This document shows positions 22,461 to 29,124 of a DNA stretch of 64,000 nt, one piece after another; the first letter of the stretch is position 1; every line of letters starts with the position of its first letter. Both the position numbers and the translations under genes were made by a program. The notes under the pieces are model-generated. The model saw only the letters and a program-made list of their open reading frames with translations, searched no databases and was not told the origin of the DNA. Origin of the DNA: Lachnospiraceae bacterium (GTDB lineage Bacteria > Bacillota > Clostridia > Lachnospirales > Lachnospiraceae); assembly GCA_017625815.1 (NCBI GenBank), contig JAGAKD010000002.1, positions 1 to 64,000 of the forward strand. The letters are read 5' to 3'.

Positions 22461-22634
22461 TTATTCCTCCTCTGAAATTGGTAATTCCATTGTATAGGGT
22501 TTATCTCTGTATTTTAAATGTCCACATTCTTTACATTCCTGTGGGATTACTGCTCCATAATGTTCTTTTCTAAATTTACAGTACTGACAGCAATTACTTT
22601 TATTAACGACTGTAATTGTCTTCTTTTGTTTCAT
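22461..22634 (-). CDS. Small zinc-ribbon protein, 57 aa
   Basis: MKQKKTITVVNKSNCCQYCKFRKEHYG...CKECGHLKY. CxxC pairs at about 16-19 and 34-37 give a simple zinc ribbon. AAGGAG site. First gene behind the class A promoter at 22667. Confidence 0.7.
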   Translation of the reverse strand: MKQKKTITVVNKSNCCQYCKFRKEHYGAVIPQECKECGHLKYRDKPYTMELPISEEE

Positions 22635-22666
22635 CACTTTTCTCCTTAAGTTTCATTTACAGTTAT

Positions 22667-22703
22667 ATTATACCATGATTAGCTATACTATGTGGCGGGA
22701 TAA
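22667..22703 (-). promoter_or_regulatory. Class A promoter
   Basis: TATCCCGCC, 21 nt, TATAAT on the minus strand. Confidence 0.8.
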
Positions 22704-22707
22704 ATAA

Positions 22708-22740
22708 AAAAATCCCAAAGTTTTTTAAACCCTGGGATTT
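22708..22740 (-). terminator. Rho-independent terminator
   Basis: AAATCCCA / TGGGATTT stem with a T run on the minus strand. Confidence 0.85.
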
Positions 22741-22763
22741 ATGAGGACTAATAAGTTTTGGGA

Positions 22764-23252
22764 TTAAAGATTAAACATCTTAATTATACTCTTAAGAAAT
22801 TCAGTAGCTGGATCTACCACTGCATTCTGTTGGGAAATAGAAGTAACTACATCTCCATCTTTAAGAGTCATATGGAAATTGCCATACTTATCAGAAAAAG
22901 CTTTGAGGTTTTCCTTATACTTCTTCTCTGCTTCTAGGTAAGCGACTTCTGCCTGGTCTACTGTAGCAACATACTTATCCTTTGCTGCTTTCATTTCTTC
23001 TGCGTAGATCTTACTAGCTTCATCTACTGTAGTATTAAAAGCTTTCTTAGCGGCATTCATCTCTTTAAAAGCTTCCTCTACTTTAGAAGCATCAGCTTTC
23101 TTCTGGGTTGCTGTTTCAGCTTTCTTAGCTTCTACTAGAGCAACTTCCTCTTCAGCAGCAATAAGTTCATCAAGAGTATCGAATGGTTTCTGTAGCTTCT
23201 TAGAATAGAAGCCATACTCATTAGTTGATTGTGGATTAACTTTCTTCATCAT
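22764..23252 (-). CDS. Coiled-coil protein, 162 aa
   Basis: Started at MMKKVNPQSTNEYGFYSKK (ATG at 23252, AGGAGAT site). Longer in-frame starts lie in the leader hairpin. Residues about 35-125 are a long alanine-, lysine- and glutamate-rich coiled coil; the last 35 residues are hydrophobic and may anchor it. It has its own promoter with a hairpin at the RNA's 5' end and a strong terminator. A structural or scaffold-like role is inferred only from the coiled coil. Confidence 0.7.
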   Translation of the reverse strand: MMKKVNPQSTNEYGFYSKKLQKPFDTLDELIAAEEEVALVEAKKAETATQKKADASKVEEAFKEMNAAKKAFNTTVDEASKIYAEEMKAAKDKYVATVDQAEVAYLEAEKKYKENLKAFSDKYGNFHMTLKDGDVVTSISQQNAVVDPATEFLKSIIKMFNL

Positions 23253-23288
23253 TTTAATAAATCTCCTATTATTTATAAAATTTTTAAT

Positions 23289-23327
23289 AGAGCAGATAAG
23301 TCCTCTCATACCTGCTCTATTATTATA
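23289..23327 (-). promoter_or_regulatory. Promoter with 5'-terminal leader hairpin
   Basis: ATTG-TATAAT on the minus strand, then AGAGCAG / CTGCTCT (23318-23289) at about the first transcribed base. There is no class A or B box upstream. Confidence 0.55.
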
Positions 23328-23345
23328 CAATAAAAATTATATGGA

Positions 23346-24623
23346 TTAAGCTGGAACTTTATCGTTAGCTCTTCTCATCTTTCTTCTACGAGCATACTCA
23401 GCTTTAATTGTCATAGGAATAAAATCAGGTTCGCCTTGGTCATAGTCACGGGCTTCAATACAGAGTGCCCATGGACCTTCTTTATTATATCTATCTTCTA
23501 CTTTGCAAACCTCATAGTCACGGTTATACCATGCAGAATCTTCTCTACCTACTTCACTTTCAATGTAAGCTACAATTGGATTAAAGAATTCTTCACTAGG
23601 TCCATACATTACTACACTATCATTACCGAATGGGTTCCACATCTGTTCTGCTTCACCAGGGAATAGTGGGTGGTCACCTTCATCAAATCCCATGTTATGG
23701 AATCTCATAGAGATAAGTTCTACAAAGCCATTAGTCTTACCTGGAATATCTCCAGCAATAATAGAATCTTTACCATAGTGAGCTTCAGTAAGATCTTCTT
23801 CTATTTTACTCCAAGCACCATGATGATCTTTACAGTTAGGACACATACCATCATACTCTTTATCAGTTAGCATAGCAGTATGTCCACACTCTGAGCACTG
23901 ATACTCATAAGCTTTGTCTTCTTCTGTAAGTGCTTCAGTCTTAGACTTTTGAAGTCTATTAATTAGGTCATTCATTTGATCTACAAGTTTCTTAAAGAAT
24001 TCTTCTGCACTTAATTTAGAGTTCTTCTTAATCCAAGAAAGAACTTCTTTCTCATCTCTATAATCAAGTGAAGTATTACCATCTTCATATATCTCAGTTA
24101 CAACCGAAATAAGGTCATCTTCTACACCATCTTTAGTCATATCTGAAATTGCCTTAATTTCATCTTGATATGCTTGAACTCTTCCTTCAATGCTATCAAT
24201 ACTTAAATTCTTTTCTTCTGTAAGCTTTTCTGTATCCTTACTTTTATCATCTACTTCTTCTTGAAATTCATGATCTGGGTACTCAGCCCAGTTGATACCA
24301 TCATCTGAAGTGAGTGCAGCTACTTCTTCATCACTTAAGTCATTCCAGATATCATCTATGAATGGGTCAATATCTTCTTCTACAGTACTAACAGTACTCA
24401 TTAACATATTGATAAGTTCAACACAAATAGTTTCTGGATCTACAAAACTATCATAGATCATTGCGTTAAGTGTATCAAGCTCTACTTCACTAATATCAGT
24501 AGAACCTTCTTCCATAAGTTTAGTTGCAAGTGCATCAAGACTATCTTCTGCTACAAGTTCACCATCAGCATCAATTGCAGCACGGATATCAGTTAATTCA
24601 TTTATAACTTCTTGTCTAGTCAT
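23346..24623 (-). CDS. Acidic zinc-ribbon protein with L-x-E sites, probable virion protein
   Basis: A 425-residue acidic protein. The N-terminal third is helical. Around residue 240 comes YQCSECGHTAMLTDKEYDGMCPNCKDHHG, a zinc ribbon, then a basic C-terminus (ARRRKMRRANDK). It holds LTEEK, KTEALTEED and EEDLTEAHYGK, L-x-E strings like those of the virion genes to the right. KTEAL-x-E recurs in the VWA protein. A late-type box lies upstream (24683). This suggests a late-made internal head protein encoded far from the main virion cluster. A Shine-Dalgarno hairpin precedes the ATG. Confidence 0.65.
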   Translation of the reverse strand: MTRQEVINELTDIRAAIDADGELVAEDSLDALATKLMEEGSTDISEVELDTLNAMIYDSFVDPETICVELINMLMSTVSTVEEDIDPFIDDIWNDLSDEEVAALTSDDGINWAEYPDHEFQEEVDDKSKDTEKLTEEKNLSIDSIEGRVQAYQDEIKAISDMTKDGVEDDLISVVTEIYEDGNTSLDYRDEKEVLSWIKKNSKLSAEEFFKKLVDQMNDLINRLQKSKTEALTEEDKAYEYQCSECGHTAMLTDKEYDGMCPNCKDHHGAWSKIEEDLTEAHYGKDSIIAGDIPGKTNGFVELISMRFHNMGFDEGDHPLFPGEAEQMWNPFGNDSVVMYGPSEEFFNPIVAYIESEVGREDSAWYNRDYEVCKVEDRYNKEGPWALCIEARDYDQGEPDFIPMTIKAEYARRRKMRRANDKVPA

Positions 24624-24626
24624 ATT

Positions 24627-24643
24627 GAAATCTCCTTAATTTC
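24627..24643 (-). promoter_or_regulatory. Shine-Dalgarno hairpin (GAAAT-UAAGGAG-ATTTC)
   Basis: The ribosome site of the gene at 24623 is the 7-nt loop of a 5-bp stem. Same 17-bp element as in the array near 28.8-29.1 kb. Confidence 0.6.
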
Positions 24644-24655
24644 GTTTTTATATAA

Positions 24656-24682
24656 AAAAGATGTAAGTTTCAATCTTACATC
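24656..24682 (-). terminator. Terminator placed just after a late box
   Basis: AGATGTAAG / CTTACATCTTTTTT on the minus strand. It starts at about +1 of the late-type promoter. Confidence 0.75.
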
Positions 24683-24695
24683 TAATTTAGCAAAT
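24683..24695 (-). promoter_or_regulatory. Late-type promoter
   Basis: Minus-strand ATTTGCTAAATTA before the gene at 24623. Confidence 0.6.
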
Positions 24696-24715
24696 ATTTT
24701 TAAGTTATTAAATTA

Positions 24716-24940
24716 TTAATCAGATACGATAGTTGAAGCTTGCCAATTTCGTAGGTCACAAAGCTCTCCATAGTTATCTATCCAGGCCAGAAGTATTTCT
24801 TTAGCTTCTTCTTTGGTAAGCTTTGGGTGGAACTGTCTAAGATAAGGATCAGCTCCCCACATATTAACTACTCCTAACTTTCTGATAAGTTCCAGGGTAT
24901 CATAATACTTGTAATGCTTGTGATTAATTGTTCTTTTCAT
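24716..24940 (-). CDS. Hypothetical protein, 74 aa
   Basis: MKRTINHKHYKYYDTLELIRKLGVVNMWGADPYLRQFHPKLTKEEAKEILLAWIDNYGEL. The VNMWGA-x-PYL ... A-x-x-IL-x-W pattern looks like a small conserved phage helical protein, which I cannot name. Its ribosome site is the loop of a hairpin element (24945-24961). Confidence 0.75.
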   Translation of the reverse strand: MKRTINHKHYKYYDTLELIRKLGVVNMWGADPYLRQFHPKLTKEEAKEILLAWIDNYGELCDLRNWQASTIVSD

Positions 24941-24944
24941 TTTC

Positions 24945-24961
24945 GAAATCTCCTTAATTTC
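24945..24961 (-). promoter_or_regulatory. Shine-Dalgarno hairpin
   Basis: GAAAT, loop UAAGGAG, ATTTC, identical to the one at 24627. Confidence 0.6.
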
Positions 24962-24974
24962 ATTTTCTAATTAT

Positions 24975-25011
24975 ATTATATCATGAAATCATGTTAATTT
25001 CAGCGGGTTAA
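24975..25011 (-). promoter_or_regulatory. Class A promoter with palindromic element in the spacer
   Basis: TTAACCCGCT, 21 nt, TATAAT; the spacer is GAAATTAACATGATTTC plus 4 nt. The element fills the polymerase contact zone. Confidence 0.75.
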
Positions 25012-26712
25012 TTAAAATAATTCCCTTAAGATAGAATACAGTTCTGAATTTAGAGAATTCTGGGCAATAGCATTATCGACACCATCTACTAAGAAATCAC
25101 TTAAATCCTTTTTGGTCTCAATGATCTCCATGACTCTCTCGTCTATAGTATCAGCACCCACTAATACTGTAATAAAAGCTGGTCTAGTATTATCTACTCT
25201 CCAGATTCTATCAGTTCCCTGGGAAAACATCGCGTAAGTATAAGGAGTATCAATACAGATCATGTAAGCTGCAGCATTTAGTGTAATTCCAGTAGAGACT
25301 TTATCCCAAGTGCCAATAAAGACTAAACTATTGGGGTTGGTTTGGAAATCATCTATGTTTCTACTAACAACGTCATCAGGAATGTCTCCAGTATTAATAC
25401 TTGGATTATACTCTGCCAAAGCTTCTTTCAGTTTGGATACAGTTTCCTTAAACACTGATAGTATTACTACCTTCTCTCCCTGGCTCACTAACTCATCTAC
25501 TAGTTCTTTACATCTTAGAACCTTCGAACTCGGAATATCCTGGGAAGTAAGTACACTTGGACATGCAGTCGCCTGGCGTAAACGAGTAGTAAGTGCTAGT
25601 AAGTTAGCCGACTTTAAATTGATTAAATCAGCTTCTTCTTTAACTCCCTCTCGGATAGCGTCATAAAACCTCTTATGTTCTTCTTCTAATTCTATGACCT
25701 CTATATTAACGGTCTTAGGTGGCATATCCGACTTTACATCGTCGAGAGTTCTTCTTAGTGAACATGAATCTATAACATCTTTTAGTAGAGTAAGATTCTT
25801 GTATCCAATAACCTGGGAATCATGAAATCCACCAAATTCACAGTACTGAGACTTGAAGGTTCCGACATTTGCATGTTCTTTTCCAATCCACTTTAGTGGG
25901 GTATAACACGACAAAGGGGAATTGGTTATCAATGTTCCGGTAGCTGCTACTTTATAGTCGGCATTAAGTTTAAGAAAGTTATCTCCCTGGGTACTCCCTC
26001 TATTAACTTTATGAGCTTCATCTAGTGCAATCATACCAAAGTTATTCTTGGTCTTCTTGAAAGCTTCCATGATCTTGGGGTCACGGAGAGTTTCTATATT
26101 AGTAACTACGAAGAATTCTTCTATAGGTTCCATGAGTTCCTGGGCCCTCTCGGCAACACTAGCATAGTAAATCCTTCCAGTTCTAGTTTTACGTTCTCCT
26201 AAAACTCTAACAGTTTCGTTTCCAAACTTAAGTATAGCTTTCTTCCAGTTCTGTTTAAGTGTGTTAATTCCACAGATCACGAGACAGTGATCTATAATCC
26301 CTCTGGTCTTTAGTGTTTCAGCTAACCACATTAGTGTATTAGTTTTACCAGTTCCCATAGAGTCTAGTAATAACCAACATCGTTTGTTTAATCCGAAGTT
26401 GATTGCTTCTACCTGATGCTTAAAAGGTTCCCACTTTAATTGAGAAATCTCTGATTCTGAAATTGCCTCAATTTCGTTAGGCTCCTCGTACTCTAACAGT
26501 GAGAGTTGGATATTATCCACTAAGGAGAGGGCATCAAGTAGTTGAGCGAGACAGTTCATTGGAATTTCCCATAAGTGGGTTTTCTTGTCATACTCATAAT
26601 TTGAAACTGTCTTAATTGCATCAACAATTATTGGATTATAATCAAATGATACTATTACTGAAGAAAGTCCTGATACTTTATTAGGTGGAGATATTTCTTG
26701 AATCTTAATCAT
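25012..26712 (-). CDS. SF2 DNA helicase, SNF2/UvsW-like
   Basis: A 566-residue helicase. Walker A is SMGTGKT at 118-124, Walker B is DEAH at 231-234, motif III is AATGT near 256-260, and the second RecA-like lobe ends with QGTDRIWRV (motif VI). The first 80 residues form a HARP/SMARCAL1-like accessory domain (VSFDYNPIIVDAIKTV ... HLWEIPMNCL). Such enzymes use ATP to remodel forked or recombining DNA; T4 UvsW is the phage model. The Shine-Dalgarno sits in a hairpin loop (26716-26732), hinting at translational control. Unit with the zinc-ribbon gene upstream. Confidence 0.85.
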   Translation of the reverse strand: MIKIQEISPPNKVSGLSSVIVSFDYNPIIVDAIKTVSNYEYDKKTHLWEIPMNCLAQLLDALSLVDNIQLSLLEYEEPNEIEAISESEISQLKWEPFKHQVEAINFGLNKRCWLLLDSMGTGKTNTLMWLAETLKTRGIIDHCLVICGINTLKQNWKKAILKFGNETVRVLGERKTRTGRIYYASVAERAQELMEPIEEFFVVTNIETLRDPKIMEAFKKTKNNFGMIALDEAHKVNRGSTQGDNFLKLNADYKVAATGTLITNSPLSCYTPLKWIGKEHANVGTFKSQYCEFGGFHDSQVIGYKNLTLLKDVIDSCSLRRTLDDVKSDMPPKTVNIEVIELEEEHKRFYDAIREGVKEEADLINLKSANLLALTTRLRQATACPSVLTSQDIPSSKVLRCKELVDELVSQGEKVVILSVFKETVSKLKEALAEYNPSINTGDIPDDVVSRNIDDFQTNPNSLVFIGTWDKVSTGITLNAAAYMICIDTPYTYAMFSQGTDRIWRVDNTRPAFITVLVGADTIDERVMEIIETKKDLSDFLVDGVDNAIAQNSLNSELYSILRELF

Positions 26713-26715
26713 GTT

Positions 26716-26732
26716 GAAATCTCCCTAATTTC
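26716..26732 (-). promoter_or_regulatory. Shine-Dalgarno hairpin of the helicase gene
   Basis: GAAAT, loop UAGGGAG, ATTTC directly before the ATG. Confidence 0.6.
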
Positions 26733-26734
26733 AT

Positions 26735-27037
26735 TTAGTCGAGCAAACTAACATACGGGTTAGAAAAATCCACCTCTTCTGAAACCTTAGAAGTTGAATA
26801 GGATACAGTTGCATTAATCACAAAAGACTTTCCGCAATCTTCACACTCAAAATGTTCTTGGAAATTTGGTTCTTCACCTTCTTGATAATCCACATAAAGA
26901 ATCTTTCCTACTGGACTTTTTACTAAAGAGTCAGTTCGTCCGAAGAAAGCATTAGGATAAAAGATCTCACTTGGATGATATTCCCAGCCACAATGTGGAC
27001 ATTTAATTATATTTGGGTTTTTTGTTTCTTTGCACAT
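26735..27037 (-). CDS. Zinc-ribbon protein, 100 aa
   Basis: MCKETKNPNIIKCPHCGWEYHPSEIF ... HFECEDCGKSFVINATVSY. CPHCG near residue 13 and CEDCG near 78 form one long zinc ribbon. It may bind nucleic acid or serve as an adaptor for the helicase that follows. GAGGTAG site. Confidence 0.75.
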   Translation of the reverse strand: MCKETKNPNIIKCPHCGWEYHPSEIFYPNAFFGRTDSLVKSPVGKILYVDYQEGEEPNFQEHFECEDCGKSFVINATVSYSTSKVSEEVDFSNPYVSLLD

Positions 27038-27077
27038 TTAAAATCTACCTCGCGCGCATATAATATATCTCTATTAT

Positions 27078-27106
27078 ATTATACAATATAAATACTATTA
27101 ATTTAA
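27078..27106 (-). promoter_or_regulatory. Probable promoter of the zinc-ribbon and helicase genes
   Basis: Minus-strand ATTG-TATAATATAATAG with AT-rich upstream DNA. It has no class A box. Confidence 0.45.
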
Positions 27107-27129
27107 TAGTTTATTAATATATTTTTTAA

Positions 27130-27167
27130 TTAACCCGCCTGAAATTGCCCTAATTTCATGGTATAAT
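27130..27167 (+). promoter_or_regulatory. Class A-like promoter facing the other way
   Basis: Plus-strand TTAACCCGCC, 22 nt containing GAAATTGCCCTAATTTC, then TATAAT. It would transcribe antisense through the HNH gene toward the noncoding region. Confidence 0.6.
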
Positions 27168-27178
27168 AGAAATTAGAA

Positions 27179-27928
27179 CTACTTTTGCTTTTTACGAGGC
27201 TTGCCAGCAGCTCCGTATTCCCAGCCCTCTTCTAAGTAATCTGGTAATTTAGAAAGAAGTATATTTTTATATACTCCCTCTCTGTGAATATAACAACGTG
27301 GTTGAAATTTACTATTAGAAGATTTCACACGACCTAATTGCCAGCCTAAATTATTATAATAACTTAATTCACTTTGTGGAATTGTTAATTCAGAATTATC
27401 TTTATGTATATAAACCTGTGGGTCTATCGCAATTTCAGTGTCAATAGAAAGTTTTTGAAGTTGTGTTTTTATTTTTACAGCTAAAAATGAAATTTGGGAA
27501 ATTTTATTATCAGTTAATAGTATTTGCAATTGTTCTTTAGTTTGGTCAGCAATAATAAAAGTTAAAGCACTTATATTGTTTTTAATTTCAACGGAATTTA
27601 TAGCACATTGCATAAGATAATAATGAGCAAGTAAATGGTCGGATACTGAAAGTAATATCATAAAACAATTTGGGTCACAATCTGCAATCTTTCTTGCTTT
27701 ATGAGCTCGCTTTCTCTGTGGAACATCTGGAGATAAAAATTTGTAATAAGCACTAAGTGGAATTACATGATGATAATTAACGTTTTCTTGTTTAAAAAGT
27801 TCTACAGACATTTTTGAATAACTTAAACAGTTAGTTTCCACTAAATCAAGATATTGATCAAGATATTCGTTATCTAGACACACTTGGTAGGTAGTTAATA
27901 ATAAATCTTTTAATTTTTGTTTGTTCAT
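27179..27928 (-). CDS. HNH homing-type endonuclease
   Basis: A 249-residue protein started at MNKQKLKDLLLTTYQ (ATG at 27928, AAGGAG site). The longer frame would include the promoter box. Residues about 48-110 hold NYHHVIPLSAYY ... DPNCFMILLSVSDHLLAHYYL, the HH-x-x-P ... N ... H-x-x-x-H pattern of HNH homing nucleases. The C-terminal half has two repeats, IHKDNSELTIPQSELSYY and IHREGVYKNILLSKLPDY, each followed by a GW-x-x-G turn, typical of NUMOD-like DNA-recognition repeats. It is freestanding, at the edge of the large noncoding region. Confidence 0.75.
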   Translation of the reverse strand: MNKQKLKDLLLTTYQVCLDNEYLDQYLDLVETNCLSYSKMSVELFKQENVNYHHVIPLSAYYKFLSPDVPQRKRAHKARKIADCDPNCFMILLSVSDHLLAHYYLMQCAINSVEIKNNISALTFIIADQTKEQLQILLTDNKISQISFLAVKIKTQLQKLSIDTEIAIDPQVYIHKDNSELTIPQSELSYYNNLGWQLGRVKSSNSKFQPRCYIHREGVYKNILLSKLPDYLEEGWEYGAAGKPRKKQK

Positions 27929-27956
27929 AAATAGCTCCTTAAAAACTTTATTCATT

Positions 27957-27969
27957 AAATTTAGCAATA
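27957..27969 (-). promoter_or_regulatory. Late-type promoter
   Basis: Minus-strand TTGCTAAATTTA, 29 nt before the HNH ATG. Confidence 0.5.
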
Positions 27970-28170
27970 AATTATGCGCGCAATTTTAAAATTTGATAAT
28001 ACATTCATTACTATATTAATACATATAATTAATAGAAATTAATATAATTAGTATAAATATAAAATATTATTTAAGTTTAATTTTTACATTTGCAGAAAAT
28101 TAAATAATTACAGGTAATTAATAAATCATTAAATTATTAATTCATTAAATTATTAATATTAAAATTTCCT
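27970..28170. other. Very AT-rich noncoding segment
   Basis: About 200 nt made almost only of A and T, with repeats of ATTAAATTATTAAT. There is no ORF. Easily melted DNA next to promoters and iterated elements is what a replication origin would look like. Confidence 0.5.
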
Positions 28171-28207
28171 GAATTTCGTTAAATTTCAGGTTTCAATATT
28201 GTATAAT
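28171..28207 (+). promoter_or_regulatory. Class B promoter, plus strand, upstream copy
   Basis: GAATTTCGTTAAATTTC, 14 nt, TATAATAAAAT. About 90 nt upstream of the second copy. Confidence 0.65.
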
Positions 28208-28261
28208 AAAATATAGCAAGCAAGATAAAAAGATTTTGCAGCAAAAAGAAAAAAGTTTTTT

Positions 28262-28298
28262 GAAATTATCAAAATTTCAATTTTCTGTATTGTATAAT
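28262..28298 (+). promoter_or_regulatory. Class B promoter, plus strand, of the noncoding RNA
   Basis: GAAATTATCAAAATTTC, 14 nt, TATAATAAAAT. The predicted first base is 28304 or 28305, where the RNA's first hairpin begins. Confidence 0.75.
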
Positions 28299-28303
28299 AA
28301 AAT

Positions 28304-28682
28304 AGTGCCACACAGCACTAACCTCTTTTGTTAGAGTCTCGGGAAGTCTTTCATAGGCATTCACTTCCTTATCAATAAATTTTCCCGAGACTCATTTACG
28401 TAAATGCGCTTAATGAAATCCCGATGATTACATTAAGATTACACATATATTGTTTTCATTTTTTGGCAGAGAGAAAGAGTAGCACCTACAACCACCACAA
28501 CATTTTTACCTACTACTTCTTTCCGCACACCTCCTTTCTTAATGGTTAGGTTTTTGTTGTAATTTTCCCTAACCAGTCATAGCTAAGGGGACGGCTCATA
28601 AGTCCCCAACCTCCCTTAACTATAACGAAATGTCATAAATTCTCCTCACAGGAAAACCTACTCTTAATTGGGTAGGTTTTTT
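28304..28682 (+). ncRNA. Predicted structured noncoding RNA, about 380 nt
   Basis: The only well-supported plus-strand gene. It starts at a class B promoter and ends at a perfect terminator. Helices in order: AGTGC / GCACT (304-319, at the very 5' end); GAGTCTCGGGAA (28334-28345) with TTCCCGAGACTC (28382-28393), 12 bp perfect; the palindrome CATTTACGTAAATG; CTTAATG / CATTAAG; GGTTAGG / CCTAACC; GGGGAC / GTCCCC; and the terminator. No ORF with a ribosome site is present. I do not recognise the class. It could be a regulator, a replication primer or a virion RNA. Confidence 0.7.
28653..28682 (+). terminator. Rho-independent terminator, plus strand
   Basis: AAAACCTAC, 10-nt loop, GTAGGTTTTTT; a 9-bp perfect stem and a T run. 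Confidence 0.9.
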
Positions 28683-28697
28683 CTATTTATATCTTTA

Positions 28698-28956
28698 GGA
28701 GCTCATAGAGGTACCAAATTCAGCACGAAAGCTTTAAGGTGGGTAAGTTATAGCCCTCTCCTTAAAAACGAAATCATGGCAATTTCAGGGCTTCCTTTTT
28801 TATTGGGGCTTCATATGAACAAGTGTACATATTTGAATATGAACATATAAACCTCTCCCTCTCGGAAAATGAAATCATGGTAATTTCGCGGGCAGGCTAT
28901 TATGGGGCTCAAGAAGGTACTAAATTCGAGCTTTCTTTCTGGCCCTATAACTTACC
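28698..28956. repeat. Direct and inverted repeats in the noncoding hub
   Basis: GGAGCTCATAGAGGTACC at 28698 and GGGGCTCAAGAAGGTACT at 28904 are near copies, both followed by AAATTC. GGTAAGTTATAG at 28742-28753 has a perfect inverted copy at 28945-28956. They frame the first two 17-bp elements. Confidence 0.65.
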
Positions 28957-29081
28957 TTACTAAAATGAAATCGTGCCAATTTCGCGCCCTCTTGCTTCCC
29001 AAAAATGAAATCATGGTAATTTCGGGGAAAAAATGAAATTCGGGCAATTTCACGGGCTAAAAAATGAAATCATGGCAATTT
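28770..29081. repeat. Array of six 17-bp GAAAT-N7-ATTTC elements
   Basis: Copies start at 28770, 28871, 28967, 29007, 29035 and 29065. Cores are CATGGCA, CATGGTA, CGTGCCA, CATGGTA, TCGGGCA and CATGGCA. The arms are identical in all six. Spacing closes from about 100 to 28-40 bp. There is no ORF. It may be a set of protein-binding iterons or, if transcribed, a row of hairpins. Confidence 0.75.
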
Positions 29082-29092
29082 CGCCTATAAAA

Positions 29093-29120
29093 TAAAAAAG
29101 ACGGCTTTTGAGGGCCGTCT
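29093..29120 (-). terminator. Terminator of the virion gene cluster
   Basis: AGACGGC / GCCGTCT with TTTTTTATTTT on the minus strand. Confidence 0.85.
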
Positions 29121-29124
29121 AATC

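Noticed and set aside
22764..23330. Longer start for the coiled-coil gene
   Set aside because: The extension uses a TTG within the promoter -10 and passes through the leader hairpin; the ATG at 23252 has AGGAG.
28668..28850. Plus-strand ORF of 60 codons
   Set aside because: It begins in the terminator loop, lacks a ribosome site and runs through repeats.
28770..29081. CRISPR array
   Set aside because: Repeats are only 17 bp and palindromic, spacing is irregular, and no cas gene is present.
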